Under the pieces are notes generated by a model that was not told where the DNA came from, did no database searches, and worked only from the letters and a program-made list of their open reading frames with translations. Shown in pieces: positions 24,527 to 36,869 of a stretch of 64,000 nt of DNA. The first letter of the stretch is position 1, and the number at the start of each line of letters is the position of its first letter. The position numbers and the translations under genes were made by a program. This DNA is from Lepidurus packardi (Eukaryota; Arthropoda; Branchiopoda; Notostraca; Triopsidae): the NCBI GenBank assembly GCA_023053545.1, contig JAKZAN010000004.1:9238001-9302000 (forward strand). Reading direction: 5' to 3'.

Positions 24527-24736
24527 ATGTCAGGAACAGGAGCCAAAGTCGGGCGATTGTGGATATCCAACAAAATACTTCAGTCTTATATTCGTCTCTT
24601 TTTTCCTAAATTATATTCCAATTCTTCACGTTTTGACCCTTCATTAGAATACCTGCTCAGCCTACGGTATTACCCATTTTTCTCGTTTTTTCTAAGAAAC
24701 AAGACAAGAGACCTTCATAGGAAGCTTCGCTTATGA
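24527..24736 (+). other. small ATG frame, 69 codons, undetermined
   Basis: ATG at 24527 in the context CAAGATGT (A at -3) opens 69 codons. The first 20 residues (MSGTGAKVGRLWISNKILQ) lie on a GC-richer patch and look protein-like; the remainder is AT-rich and Phe/Tyr/Leu-rich. If genuine, a donor would be expected after the first part, but none is clear. Most likely chance. Confidence 0.1.
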
Positions 24737-27700
24737 TGAATCGTTCCCGCCTGGGTGGAAAACATTCAAAAGGAATTAGCTTTAACAGCGCGGCTCCTTA
24801 ACTAGTCATATGCATATCCCGGAAAATACATGTTTCCTCCATTTTTCTCTATGCCAACCTAAATTAAGACCCTTGTCCGACCGCTTCTTCATTATCGACT
24901 CGTATTACTACCATTATCACCTCCGATACCATTAGCGCTTCGTTTTCTCATTTTCTGTACTCGTTTTTTTACGAATTTGCACTTTCTATGGGGAAATCCA
25001 TAGCGGAGTCAGTGGAATGAAAACAGTTTGAAAATAGCATGAAAATAGGACGAATAAAAAACCTTTAACCCCCGTTTGACCTCAAAGCTTCCGAAACTCT
25101 ACGGCAGTAATAAGATATATCGGAGCTCACGTCAAATGTCTGATTTGTATGCATCTCATCCAATGACTAACTTATATACTTGGCTGTTAAACCATGTTAC
25201 AGATCGACATAAGACATGAGTCATTTTAGAAACAATAAAGAGAGAAAACCAGGCAGCGTACATGTTGTTGCACAGCGTCTTAAAAGCTCCACTCGAAAAG
25301 AGAAAGTCCGGAAATAAAATCCAGTTCTGTTCGACTCGGCCTTGGAGGTAGGAAAAAAGCTTCGAGAATTCACCCCCTTGTTGCCTTAACACATGGCAGA
25401 TGCCTTAGTTGGTAACCCCAAAAAATGTTCGGTTACAGCAACTCTTCTGCAACAAAGCTTGCTGGCCTTCTCACCTGACTTGTCCCACCTGAAGAACCAC
25501 TTTTTTTTTGTTTCTCTATCTCTTCCCCCTCTCAGTCTCGTTCTCTTTTTTTAATTGTCTGAAGAAGATTAATCCCCACTCTAGACTTAAAAAGCGTTGT
25601 AGTTTTTAAGTAAATTTAACTTGTGTTCCAAAGTCTTTTTATAACGCCGTTTCCAACTTTTTTATTTGTAATTTCTAGGAAATTTCAGTAGTGAAGTACC
25701 GCCATATACGTTTTTTTACATTGTAAATTTCCTTTACAACGGAAATTTTAATTTATGATTTTCTTTGTAATTTTAGAGATATTTTATTGGCACAAAAACT
25801 CTCAGAAAATGTGACACTTTTTCCAGTGCAGAGTACGTTCTTTATAATGCTGGAATATTCTTTCTCGTTTTTCGTTCATTTTTTTGTTATTTATTTATAT
25901 TGGCTATTCGATTTTTTTAGTGGTTGTTTCACAAATTAAATAGACAGAAACGACGTTTCCACTTTCTCTTTCATTATAACTTCACCCTGATGCGACAATG
26001 CAAATTGATAGCCCAATCAAGCAACACTATTATAAGATAAACTTTTTCTGGCTTAATTAAGAATGTGAAGGAAATACAACCAGTACCTTCTGAAGCTAAA
26101 CTGTTTTTCAGTGGGAATTAAATAGAAAAAACAGGAAGAGTGAACATTAACTTATCACGAAGCTTAGAAGAGAACCAGTAACTTTTACATAACCTGAAAG
26201 ATGTCATAAAACATGTTATGAAAAAAAATACAAATGGAGCGGAGCAAGAATCATTTCTCAGAATCCCGAGACTTTCAAGGTATAGAAATTCCGAAAAAAA
26301 TAAGAGTTACACAGATTTTGAAAGAAAAGTTACTCAATAGGCATAGGAAATTGAACTAGTTTAACCAGATTTTGTCCGGTTCCTCTCCATAAGCTTTCCC
26401 TCCTCAGTTAACAACCCATACTTTGTTGCTATGGTATTATAATGTTCCTTGAAATCTAACGACAAAGAAAAAACCGGTGAAAAACTGACAAAAACTAGAT
26501 TCTCTTGACAACAGGCCTAAAAGAGAACTGACCTTCACCTGCAAATAAAAACTGAACGACCTGAATGTTTCACGTGTATTTCCAAATCCTTCTTCTCACA
26601 TACTCGAGATTTGTGTAAGTCCCGCCCATCAACGGCTTCAACTACGCAATATTTCAAATACAGCAGCCGTATTCAACAAAAATGATCCTTTAGCAGTTCT
26701 GACCATGAAGGCAAGAACGCACGCAAAGCTTTTAATGAATATAGATCATCAGGGAATGGCGTAAAGGATTCCAAGCAGTTGTTCTACGAGTGCAGCATTG
26801 AATAAACCAACGGCCTAAAACATCATCTTACCGTTCATATCGTTATTAGCGAGATTAGGCTAAAAGTTTGTCCAAGAAGCTGATACGCTTCGTGTTGACC
26901 TCACACGGGCTACGTGACTATTTGCTTAAAAAAAATCTACATTTACACTCTAGAACGCCACCTAATCGGACCAAAAACCACGAAACCAGAAATACACTTT
27001 CGGCCGTTGACCGTGTATAAGTAGAACGAGTATAGAATAGGCCTTACGGGGTGGAAGCTAGGCCAGGTTTCCAACCGTTAGGACTAAGAAACCTGAAAGT
27101 TTTTAAAATACCGGCCTGACCCAATGCCGTCAGCCTTGACCATTTATATTTCAAGAGAGGCCTTGTATTTAATGGTATATCCAGACGCACTTCTGTAAAA
27201 AAAAATTACAGCTTCCTATACTCGATCATAAATAAAGAAGAGCATACTTTCTCAACCATACAAAACAGAATGAATAAATAAACTCTGATTTACGTTAGAG
27301 TCGTACGATACGTAACAAGACACACGAGCCTGCCTAACAGAACGTGCGAAGTTCTAAGAATTGACCAGCTTCGTGCATCCCTCATCTTATTAATTTGTAA
27401 CACAAATTTCCCATAAAGTTATCTGATTCCCTATGGAAAATGTGCCTATAATTCATATGCTTTCCAAAAATACTTACGGCGACGAAAGAAGAATCGCATA
27501 TCTTGGTATTGTACTGCGACCTTCATGAACAAATAGCAATTAAATAGTCGTAAGGAAAATAAACCAAATAAAATCGCAACCAAGGAGTGAAATCGATTTA
27601 GAGCGTACAAGAATAGTCTAGCGATTGTTTTTAAAAATTATTTTTTGAAACGTATACTTTGGTAAGTGTTGAAATAAGAACAATGGCTTGGTGCCTTTTT

Positions 27701-28699
27701 TCCTTTTTTAAATTCAAGTCAGACGGACCACCAACGTTTGGAAATTTCTTCTGGAAAAATTAATAAAGTTGCAGAAGCATCTAAAAGAGCAGTAATTTGC
27801 AAGAACACCCGCTTGCCAAGTGCAGGCTTGGGCCCGTTCTATGTGCAAATTCTGGCTTATTATTCCTTTCTATTGGCGATAAAAAGGCTCTCAACACGAG
27901 AATTTAAGGTCTATCAAAATCGGTGTTACGGTACTTCGGCACGCCAAGCCTGTGAACTGATCGCGGACTTACCAACACCGCATAACATGAGCTCTCTATA
28001 TAAGCATTAAAAAAAAAAAGTCCTTCCTGGAAAAGGACAACCGAAAGTAAAATTTAAAAAAGGAAGGAGAAATGAAATGGTCTCAGCGTAATCATAGGCT
28101 AAGATGAATTTAATACTACCCAAAACTTCGCTCTCCTTTGCCGCTTCAACACACTGTTAGTTAACTTATGACCATACTTCGGTCCAAAGAGGAATAATCA
28201 ACGATCGCCAAGAGCCAGTCAAAAACTCGCAAGGAGCTCAGGCATAATAAAGTCATTATTTTAATTCAGAAAAAAAACTTTCTTGGCTGACCAGGTGCCA
28301 AGCAGATTGTAAGCTTGACCAACTCGCTCTTGCTCTTCCATCGCGATGTTGATGCTTAATTAACTCTAGTTTCCAAAATCTGCTATGCTAATGAGGTTAA
28401 CCTAGTGTATTTTAATTAGCAAGACGATTTCAGCTCCGACTTGGAAGAAAAACTGCGACGCGTTAAAGCTTTTTGACAGTTTAATCGTTGACCTGAGTTC
28501 GGACGAAAATCTTGAAGAAATTGGTCGAATTCTTTGCTTATTTGAAAGATTTATGCTTTCATCCTGCTCCAAGGCAAATTATCTTACACCGCTATACTTA
28601 GTTGCTTACCCAAGGCGGATCTTCGATCGTATATTAGAAAAGCGCAGCGGGCTCACAGGGGAGAATAGAGAACATTTCCCCTGATTCGTGATTCAATTT
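24737..28699. other. non-coding stretch, no gene seen
   Basis: Mostly AT-rich. A 90-codon plus-strand frame lies at 27738-28010. On the minus strand over the same patch a good donor-like GTTGGTAAGTCC occurs near 27968-27980, and a TATATAAG word is at about 27997-28004 on the plus strand; these signals are isolated. No gene can be supported. Confidence 0.5.
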
Positions 28700-28910
28700 T
28701 CCAGTTGATGAGTTGACACGTGTCTTCCGACCACCGACCCCCCTTCTCCTCATAATTCCCCCCTTTTCTGTAACTCATAATCAGTTAGGGGACTCCCTCA
28801 CCAACCGCTGCCTACATAAATAGGGCATTCTTTGGTGTTTTTCATAGCCACCATCTAAAAAAAGCTCAGTTTTGGCACTTTCAATGATTGCTTCCCCTCG
28901 TGGCTATGAT
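28700..28910 (+). promoter_or_regulatory. promoter-like segment (E/G-box palindrome, TATA-like word, inverted repeat)
   Basis: A perfect palindrome GACACGTGTC, containing the CACGTG core bound by bHLH/bZIP-type factors, lies at 28715-28724. About 90 bases further is CATAAATAG (28815-28823), a weak TATA-like match, followed by a pyrimidine-rich stretch and a 9-bp inverted repeat CATAGCCAC (28843-28851) / GTGGCTATG (28900-28908). An ATG at 28884 opens only 14 codons (to TGA 28926-28928) with no recognisable product. The order of elements is what a polymerase II promoter would show, but each element could arise by chance. Confidence 0.2.
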
Positions 28911-29112
28911 AAACGATGCCTTGTTTGAGCCAACGCCCCAAGCACACACATTATCACCCTCGGAACACATCACAACATATATACATAAACGTTTAGCCAT
29001 TACATGCCTCTAAAAAGACAAAAAGGGAGAAAAATGCGCATCAAAGTCAGAGTCATGATTTTTTTTTATTAACAAAAACACACCTTACATCCCAAATTAT
29101 CACAAATCTCCT
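28911..29112. other. non-coding stretch, no gene seen
   Basis: AT-rich sequence leading to the C/A homopolymer tract. Confidence 0.5.
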
Positions 29113-29145
29113 CCCCCCCCCCCCAAAAAAAAAAAAAAAAAAAAA
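29113..29145 (+). repeat. homopolymer junction C12-A21
   Basis: Twelve C (29113-29124) are directly followed by 21 A (29125-29145). The A run could be the tail of a retroposed copy on the plus strand, but the sequence before it is a C run rather than a recognisable transcript end and no target-site duplication was found. Confidence 0.97.
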
Positions 29146-32004
29146 CTTTCCCATACTACACGATTTATCTTTGCCCAGATACTTGTTAGGGACTCCTCGC
29201 CGAACATCTTTCATACATCATTTCTACACTCCGATTTGCATTTCGAGAAGCGAAAGAATAAAAAAGAAGGAAAAGTATAAAAAGCATGGGTACAATGCCC
29301 AACAATTCCATTAATCTCTATTCGCCCTTTCCCGTTTGGGCTCTATAACGTCCAGTAAAAAAATAATAAAAAATAAAATAAAAAGCGCTATTTCGGAGTC
29401 GTCCAACACATGTGAGCAGCTTTTTTTGACTGTTGGAGGTCTCCCCTCATTAGTTCCCTATTGAGTCTCCATTAACCCAAAACGTTTAAGCTTTTACATA
29501 TATGTCATGAATTTTAGCACCGTAACCTTCCCTTAGTCCAAAGGTTTCTGCAAGTATTAAAACTCCTTGAAGGCAGCGTTACGTTCTATTAGTGCGAAAA
29601 TTAAGGGCAATTTAATGACTTGGCTAGCTGCTGGTGTGATGGAAAACGTTTAATTGCGAAACGAGGTGAAAGTGGCGTGCTGTCAACTTTTATACTAATA
29701 AGTAATAACCCGATGGCAAGAAAAGAGACTCTTTCAGAGCGAGGCAGACATCGCAGCGGGAGCTATTCTATTAAAAAAGATGGGTTTTTTTTCTTACATT
29801 TTACCCTCCCTCGAAAACCCTTAAAGATCAGCCCTAATGAGGCCAAAGCCTTTTGCTAAAACGCTGGACAAGACAATGGAAGACACCAGTTCATTTACGC
29901 TTTAATGAAGCCAAGAGCCATAGGATGTCTCGGCTCCTGGCCGATTTGTGAAATTTGTGGGGTTTTTAGTGAAGTAGAGAGATAAGCATGCTGTCTGGTG
30001 ACGTGAGATGAAAAGAAGAAAGAAGAGGAGAGGAAGAGAGAACGCGGCGATACTCCTTTGCGGGTGCAAATCTAAATCTTCCCAAACAAAAGACTTTCAA
30101 ATTAATGACCGAATCCATGACCAAACTTTTCGTACGCATTTCCTAAGGGCAAAGGTAATATTTTTTATTTTTTTAGCTCTTACTAATTAGTCCGTTTCTT
30201 TACGCTCGTATCAACTTTGAACTAGATTTTCACTTTCGTCTTGAGTATTTTTCATCTTTACATCGCAATGTTTCTCGAAGTGAAATGAGATCATTCGGCT
30301 TACGTCGCAACAAAAAGGAAATATGGAGTTTCTCAATCGCGTGATAATAAAGAAAACTTTCGTTTCAAACGTGTTATTCGTAGGCGTTTGCAATTCCTAG
30401 GAAGACCAATTAAAAGCGACGCAATGGAAAGAAAAGGATTTTAGATACACAGACAAACCCGGATGCTTACGCAGCACAAAATCGAGCAAATTTTTCAGTT
30501 GGGCAAAACCAAGTCATCTAAGCGTGTCAGCCCAATATATATTATTTTAAACAAGAGGAAGAGGAGATGAGGCTTAAACGTATACTACATAGGGCTGGGC
30601 CTTTTTTTCAGCATTTCAAATCGTACTAAAGTAAGCCACGTCCCAATGCGAGAGATTTGGATCGCCCAAGACCAAGACTTCCTACCCTGTTTTGGCGCCT
30701 TGGAAAAATCATCAAAGATTCGGCACCCAGCAGGAGGACTCTTACTGAAATAGCAAAAAAAAAAAAGAAAATACAAAAAATCCTTTTGCTTTCATTAGGT
30801 TCTTTTCTTTGGCATTTTTATTTTCCATTTGAGCCGTGAGAGGAATGAAACTCTCCCTTATTCCAGTAATAGAATATGCCCCCCCTTACGTCTGGTTCGT
30901 AGTACAGGATCTATCACAAAAGTTGCCTGTTCATATCGCGTTTCTATCAAACGTTATAGAGAATAAATCGGCTTCGGCTTGTGGGCCACCGCAAGGACTC
31001 TCTGGCGGGAGATAAGAGACTGTGAAAATAAAAACTACAAGACCTATTAATTATAGTGGCCCACGATGCCGATCACGTTCTTGATGTCCAAATGCCTCGC
31101 TTTCTGACAACCAACTTAGCTTCCAATTCAAAGCTTAAAAAGCAGGTCAAAACGAAATATTACAAAAAGTGAGCGAAAAGAAGTTTTGGAGTTTTCAAAG
31201 ATTCCCTGTCATGTATACACTAACTCCTGTCAAATGTAACAAGAAAGTCACCACAAGGACTATTAAGTCTTAACTTTCATAATATGCCGTCCAACTCATA
31301 ACTTGAAAAAAACCTCGGTTAAAAATGGATTCACATTTGCAAATTTTGTGTCCCTGAAATCTCTATTATTTCAAGAACACACTATACTTTGTTTTAAGTT
31401 TTCTGAGCAACCTTTCACGAGTTATTGCCATGGTAATCTTTCACCGTGACGTCACATTTGTATGAAGGTGTGGCTTACGCTGCTTGTAACCATGGTGACT
31501 GCCTACTTGGCTGTTTCAAACAGTAAACAAAGCTCTCGCGCACCATAATACACTGAAATGCTTGTGACGTTGCAAAAACACGAGGCTTTTATTTTGAAAT
31601 CTTTCTTTAATAGCTTAATCGCTTACTTGGTGCACAGTGAAAGAAAACATAACTAAAAATTAGATTGTATATTCCTACAGAAAAATTAAATAATTTGTGA
31701 CTATTGCTCTACTGACCTTTAAAGAAGATCCAAGTTTCCAATTCAGCTGCTGTAAACATATACAAATATTGTGGAAACTTCTCCCTTTGACTTCATGCAA
31801 AAGCAGCCGTTTTGTCTTACGAGGTATTTGATTACTTCTTTTCAAGCTAAAATTATACTTGTCACGACTTCTGGGCCCCCAGAAAAGCTTCCTTGTTTGT
31901 ATGGCACGAGAGCGCTATTGCCAGGCCAGATGGCGAATAGAAAGCGAAGAGTTTTAGCTATTGCTACGCAGTTTTTAAAAAAATATGATTTTGAATTTTA
32001 AGAT
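29146..32004. other. non-coding stretch, no gene seen
   Basis: Short frames at 29620-29859, 30008-30839 and 31771-32001 are unremarkable. A perfect CRE-type palindrome TGACGTCA is at 31447-31454, between two ATGG-containing CCATGG words (near 31428 and 31490). No transcript can be supported. Confidence 0.5.
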
Positions 32005-32091
32005 AACCTAACTTGAACCTAACCTAAAACTAATTATCGAGTTTATGTTGCTGAACCTAACCTAATACTTAATTATCGAATTAATGTTTTA
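32005..32091 (+). repeat. AACCT-rich tandem repeat, 38-bp period
   Basis: AACCTA at 32005-32010 is followed by two copies of a 38-bp unit starting GAACCTAACCTAA (32015 and 32053), each followed by AATTATCGA. The AACCT words match the arthropod-type telomere pentamer TTAGG in complement, but the array is far too short and mixed to be a telomere tract. Confidence 0.85.
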
Positions 32092-32906
32092 CGGTTAGGA
32101 GAAAATAATTAGTAAGCCCAAGGGAATTTGACGTGGCAATAGTTGAAAAAGGGCCGTTTTTTCACTCTTATTGCTACGACATTCGACGTAGTAATAGCTT
32201 TCGCCATGATGAAGATGTTTCTTACACTACAAAGTACGCTCTTCTGTTGTAGGTGGGGAATACGATTAACCATCAGCATAAACAATAATTTCTTTCTTTC
32301 TTTCTAGCTCTGAATATTTTCTTTACAGTACTGTTGTTTCCAATGCGCGACCTTCTGCAACTTTTTTTTCTTTAAAACCGTAATGCATCTTGTTAGCATT
32401 CGCATTAGAAGCTCGGCAAGTATTGACCTTTTTTTACCTTCAAGAAAGCTTATATACCGCTCATTTTCGTTTACCCCCGACTTCAGACAGTGATAAAGCT
32501 GTCGAACGTCAAGATTCCATAGTTATGCAGAACCCTGTTCTGAAAAGAAAAAACTGGACTCTTTCAGGATGGAGTACGTTTTGCGCACTTATTATTATCA
32601 AGCCCTGGTTGAGCAATACACTCGACCGAGCTACGAGAGCAAAACTCTAAAGAATTTCACAAGATGCGCAAAAAGAAAGAAACGAGGCCGCGACCTTGTC
32701 AGTGTGTATCTGTTGCGAGAGCCAAGAAGTGAGGAAAATGAAACAAGACCAAAAAGGGGAGCAAGGAATAATGCATCGTCTGTGACGCCTGGGTTGATGG
32801 TCAAGCTGTAGAGCGGACCTGTGTTGGGAGCGTGGGACGAAAATTATAATAATCGTATCATGCAATCAGTGGACCCATCGCTCGCCCTTGTCTTGCAACT
32901 TAAAGC
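32092..32906. other. GC-richer non-coding block, no gene identified
   Basis: More balanced composition than the flanks, with overlapping frames at 32390-32650 and 32569-32811 (plus) and 32647-32865 (minus). None is recognisable. Confidence 0.45.
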
Positions 32907-33032
32907 ATGGCAGCAGGTCCTCGTGGCGTCGTTACAACACCGCCACCAACCATGGCTCAACGCCTTCATTCCTCTTTTTCTTTAAGCAAAGCTTTTCCTC
33001 TGTTAGCAAACTCAATCAGACAAGATCCTTGA
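32907..33032 (+). other. 41-codon ATG frame in strong start context, undetermined
   Basis: ATG at 32907 lies in the context AAGCATGGCA, with A at -3 and G at +4, which is optimal for eukaryotic initiation. The frame runs 41 codons to TGA at 33030-33032 and begins MAAGPRGVVTTPPPTMAQRL, rich in Ala, Ser, Thr and Arg and without acidic residues at the N-terminus, a composition seen in organelle-targeting presequences. No donor or downstream exon could be placed; a 151-codon frame overlaps in another frame (32888-33343). Could be a first exon, a small peptide, or chance. Confidence 0.15.
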
Positions 33033-33337
33033 CTCTTTGCGCTGAAAATCAGAAAGCTAAGGAATCTTACTGGGTTGATTCCATTTCGGTCTCGATTACA
33101 ACGACAATGCAAAAAGCAGAAATTCACCATTTCAGTCTCGTTTTTGTATTTCTCTTTATAACAAAACGCAAAAATCTCATAAAAAATCCCACGAAACTAG
33201 AACTACTGCAGCGATTAATAATTTTCTCCCTTTCGATGCAAATTATTAATAAAATTAAAAAGAAGCGCGTGTCTTTTCATATGTTTTCTTCCAACGCATC
33301 AAAGGATCTTGCCGAACCACTCACTTGGTGTCTCATT
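33033..33337. other. non-coding stretch, no gene seen
   Basis: Covered in part by the 151-codon plus-strand frame 32888-33343, which is within chance expectation for the longest frames of a 64-kb window and whose peptide is Lys/Ser/Phe-rich without a motif. Confidence 0.45.
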
Positions 33338-33673
33338 CTATGATCCGCAGACTGCAAAAACGGTGCTAAAACTATGATTAAATATTGTCCCTTTTACTTT
33401 GACAGCTTTCCTTAAGGAATTGCTCGGAAAAGATCTATGCCGCCAAACGTTTGCTTCTTTCCGCGAAAAACTGAAAGCAAAACTTCTTTCCTTTTTTAGG
33501 AGCCGCTTTATTGACAAAAGAGAGGTCAACACTTGCTCCCGTTCTTCCATAACGTGAAAGGTCAAGCCAATCTCGGTCCATCCCGGATAAAGCTGTTGGG
33601 GGTACCAACAACCCCGGAAAAGAATGACAAACAGGTGTCGTTCGAGTTGAAAATCGATAGTTGGATTCGACAT
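33338..33673 (-). other. 111-codon minus-strand ATG frame, undetermined
   Basis: A true ATG at 33673-33671 opens 111 codons to 33338. The peptide begins MSNPTIDFQLERHLF and has a charged middle (EEREQVLTSLLSIKRLLKKE). Several frames of this length are expected by chance. It starts only a few bases from the TTAGGTTAGGTTAG stretch. No domain recognised. Confidence 0.12.
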
Positions 33674-33676
33674 GAA

Positions 33677-33690
33677 TTAGGTTAGGTTAG
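33677..33690 (+). repeat. short TTAGG run
   Basis: TTAGGTTAGGTTAG, nearly three TTAGG units, followed by GCTTACGTTAGG. It is in the opposite orientation to the AACCT-rich tract at 32.0 kb. Confidence 0.9.
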
Positions 33691-33834
33691 CTTACGTTAG
33701 GTCAATGATTTTAATACATTATTTTTATTATTAAAAATAAATAAACGGAGTACGAATTTCTGTAAATTTATTGATCTTTTTGGGGTTTCCAGAAGGAATT
33801 AATCAAATTCCGATTAATATCTATGGTAAGTCGA

Positions 33835-33902
33835 TGATCGGTTAACGAACATTTCGGGTAGCGAACATCTTTTTGGGACGAATTATGTTCGTTAACCGAT
33901 CA
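33835..33902. mobile_element. short inverted-repeat element (MITE-like, 18-bp arms)
   Basis: The arm at 33835-33852 (TGATCGGTTAACGAACAT) is an exact reverse complement of 33885-33902, separated by 32 bases that contain a further related word GCGAACAT. The GGTTAACGAAC word repeated in inverted orientation and an adjacent CAGTGGG on the right flank (reverse strand, near 33904-33910) resemble the ends of pogo/Tigger-type DNA transposon derivatives. No transposase and no clear TA target duplication are visible, so the class is inference while the inverted repeat itself is certain. Confidence 0.6.
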
Positions 33903-33910
33903 CCCACTGT

Positions 33911-36869
33911 CTACATATTCATTTATTACAAAATTACAATGACTTTTAAAAGTGTGGGCAGAAAAACGAGAAACGTTTCAATTCACGTTTCACATTCATT
34001 TAGCCGACCAACTCTGAACTCTTGGTAACAAGACGCATAAAGAGAGATGCTCCCTGAAGAATTAAGGCGTGAGCGATGTCAATCAAAGAGTGGCAAAAGT
34101 TTTCATCTTCCCTCTCTCCACGCCTGCAAACAAACAAAGAAGGCAAAAAGGCCCACAGAGAACTTGATTAGAAAAAGTTCCATCGCGTGCCAAAAGAAGG
34201 CCGAGTCCCAGGGTTCTAAATGTCATCCTCCCAAATTGTTTCGCTCCGTCCCCTTCAATATCCCGGCACATAAGGATGACTCATTTGTTCAGCTTTGATA
34301 CGTTTCTTTGTGGCCATCATCTCTGGCGTAGTAATTAATTCGACATATAAGGTCACACATTCATCTGTTTGTGTCACTCCCTCAGCATTATTCCATTTTA
34401 CACCGCGCCAAAAAAAAGCGTAACGTCATAAGAATACTAGCGCTAATATCCCACATCTCTTGCACTATAAACTTTCCAGTCTGTGCAGAATGCTGATGTC
34501 TTACCTCTCTTTTCATCTTACAAGGCGGCGACTTCTAATGCCTGCCTTTGTCTTAATCATTCTCGCGTTTTAGTAATCATCCTATAATAAAATACACGCC
34601 GCTTCTTCACACTATCTGTTTTAAAATTCTCCCTGCACTTTCTTGTTGGTTATTTTTATTTTCTTTGTATACTTTTTACAATTATAGCACTCCATAAAAA
34701 AACAGAGTATGCGAAGTTCCACACCGTTCAGAAATAGATTAAGATCTATCCAGAACTATCCTCTTGAAAAGGTACTTAACGCACTCGTGGATGACTTGCC
34801 TCCACGCTTTTATATGTTCCTTTTGACTCATACGGAAATTTGTTGTTTTTTTCCGAGTCTATATTTGCGCAGCGTGTCTTTTCTCTCTCCGCTCTCTCAC
34901 CTTTAACGAAAAAACCTAACGCTCGTGCTAAGAGTGTACCCGATTTTTTAAGGAAAAAAATCTACAAATAAATAAAAAAACACTGGCGTTTTTGGCACAG
35001 TCCGAAGTGGTCATTGCCTGTATATAGCATTTGCATAAGGCAAGCAATGGAGAGCTGTACAAAAAGGCGGCATTTCCCAAAGCCGTTAGCTTTTTCGGAG
35101 CTATGATGGGGTCTGAACGAACGCTGAGAGACAAGACAGACGTCTCGCTATTTTACGGTCTTTCGATCCACTTCTCCCCCCCCCCATCTCTCTCTTTTGT
35201 TTGATGGCTCATAGCACTGTCTTACAACACCGGAGTTTTGAAGCTCTCGACACGATATAGGGCGCGAATTGGAGCACCACTTTGCATAGCTCCATACATA
35301 ATGCGAATCCTCTCTTGTTGGCCAAGCGAGGGACACAAATAAAAGTTCAGTAAAACCTACGCAAATCCTCGCTTTCACGCTGAAATCCTTGTTAGACGTA
35401 TTCTACCTAACTAAATTCAGTTTTGAGTGATTTAAACGACGCTAATTGATATCAAATGTTACGAGACTCGATCAAACGCCTCACGTGAAACAGCATTTTT
35501 CTATAAACTTGGAAATGCAAGAATGCCATTACAATATGTGACGAATTACTCGGCTTCCTTTTAATTTAAGAACAATATTAACAACAACAAGGTAAAATTT
35601 TGCAAGTTCTGTTTAAAATAAACTACTAAATAAACTAATTAAAACTAAATAAAACTAATAAACTAATACTATGCCATTAAGCTTATCTGATGATGAGATG
35701 ATCCACTTGTTTTCCTTTAAATGAATGCAATTAATAACAGTAAGAAAAAATTGTGGAACAAGCTCTGTTAAACAAACAAAAAATTCCTACATGATTTATG
35801 AAACTAAAACCAGTTTAGTAAATTATTTTATTTTATTTCTTATATTATATACTAAGATAAAACCAGCTGGGCAAAGTCAACCCAGCCTTTAATTTTTTAA
35901 AAAAAGAAAAAAACTTTCCAAATTTGCTCAAAACACACATTTTCTCACCTCTACCCCCCTATTCTTCACGCTCAAAATTGTGTTTGCTTCTCAGTGACGC
36001 ATTGGGAAAGCACAAATAGAGCCCTCCCCTAAGAAAACTAGTGCAGTCACAGCCGAATAGAACAAATAGATCAGATTTAACGTTTCGCACTCAAATTTTC
36101 TGAAAGGAAGACCAGTTAACCTTGTCTTGATGCTGTGGAATGTCCGGCAGGGATTTACAGTAGTTTGCAAAGGCGGGCAACCCTATTTTTTCTTCGCATA
36201 ACTTCTTCTTGTCTTTCTCTCCCTCTCACTTGTTTGTTAATCCTTTCATCTTTTCTTGTATACAATTCCATATAAGTTTTCTTTTTTTGCTTGTCGTATA
36301 GATATACAGTCTTATGAAACAACCCGATTACAGCAATGCAACGGCAATTATTCTTTTTGCTACAAGTTTTCCTTCCCTCTCGCAATGGATCTTACAGCAG
36401 AAACAGGGTAATAACCGCTACCTTTGATATTAGTTTGAAAAGCCTTAATTACTGTACTTTCATCTACCCACACATAGTTTTTTCTTCCCTCGCGCTTTTG
36501 CTACCCCTTGCTGGCCAGGAGCTGGGGGCTTGTACTCCAGAATCAGGCGAAAAACGAGCACACTAGAAATATTACTTTGAAAAATCGTGATGTGTAGCCT
36601 TAGTAGAATGCAAAACACATAGAAAAATCCATGCTAGGAAACAAAATTAATGACATACTCGGCTAGTTTAACATCTGTGTCCGTAACTTCTCAAGCTCTT
36701 CCTATATAATCGCGTACAAGCGTACTTCCCCTTAATTCCCCGCCTAAATGAGGCCCTCGCATAAAAGTAACAACTATTGACTTAAGAAAGTTCTTGCCGT
36801 ACCTCTCTTTTAGTAATAAACCACAAATTAACTTTTTCCTTTCTTTTTTTTTGTCTTGGAACGTTAATT
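33911..36869. other. non-coding stretch, no gene seen
   Basis: AT-rich, with an A/AACTAAATAAACT low-complexity patch around 35620-35670 and a C9 run followed by TCTCTC near 35158-35177. Frames of up to 83 codons carry no recognisable content. Confidence 0.55.

Noticed and set aside
27997-28004. TATATAAG as a promoter TATA box
   Set aside because: AT-rich DNA contains such words often; no start site or gene follows, only an A run.
29113-29145. Poly-A tail of a processed pseudogene
   Set aside because: Only a C run precedes the A run, no gene body is recognisable and no target-site duplication was found.
32888-33343. 151-codon plus-strand frame as a gene
   Set aside because: About this length is expected for the upper end of chance frames in 64 kb; no domain, AT-biased second half, no splice or start support beyond that of the shorter 32907 frame.
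33677-33690. Telomere or interstitial telomere array
   Set aside because: Fewer than three TTAGG units; many genomes contain such words by chance or in short repeats.
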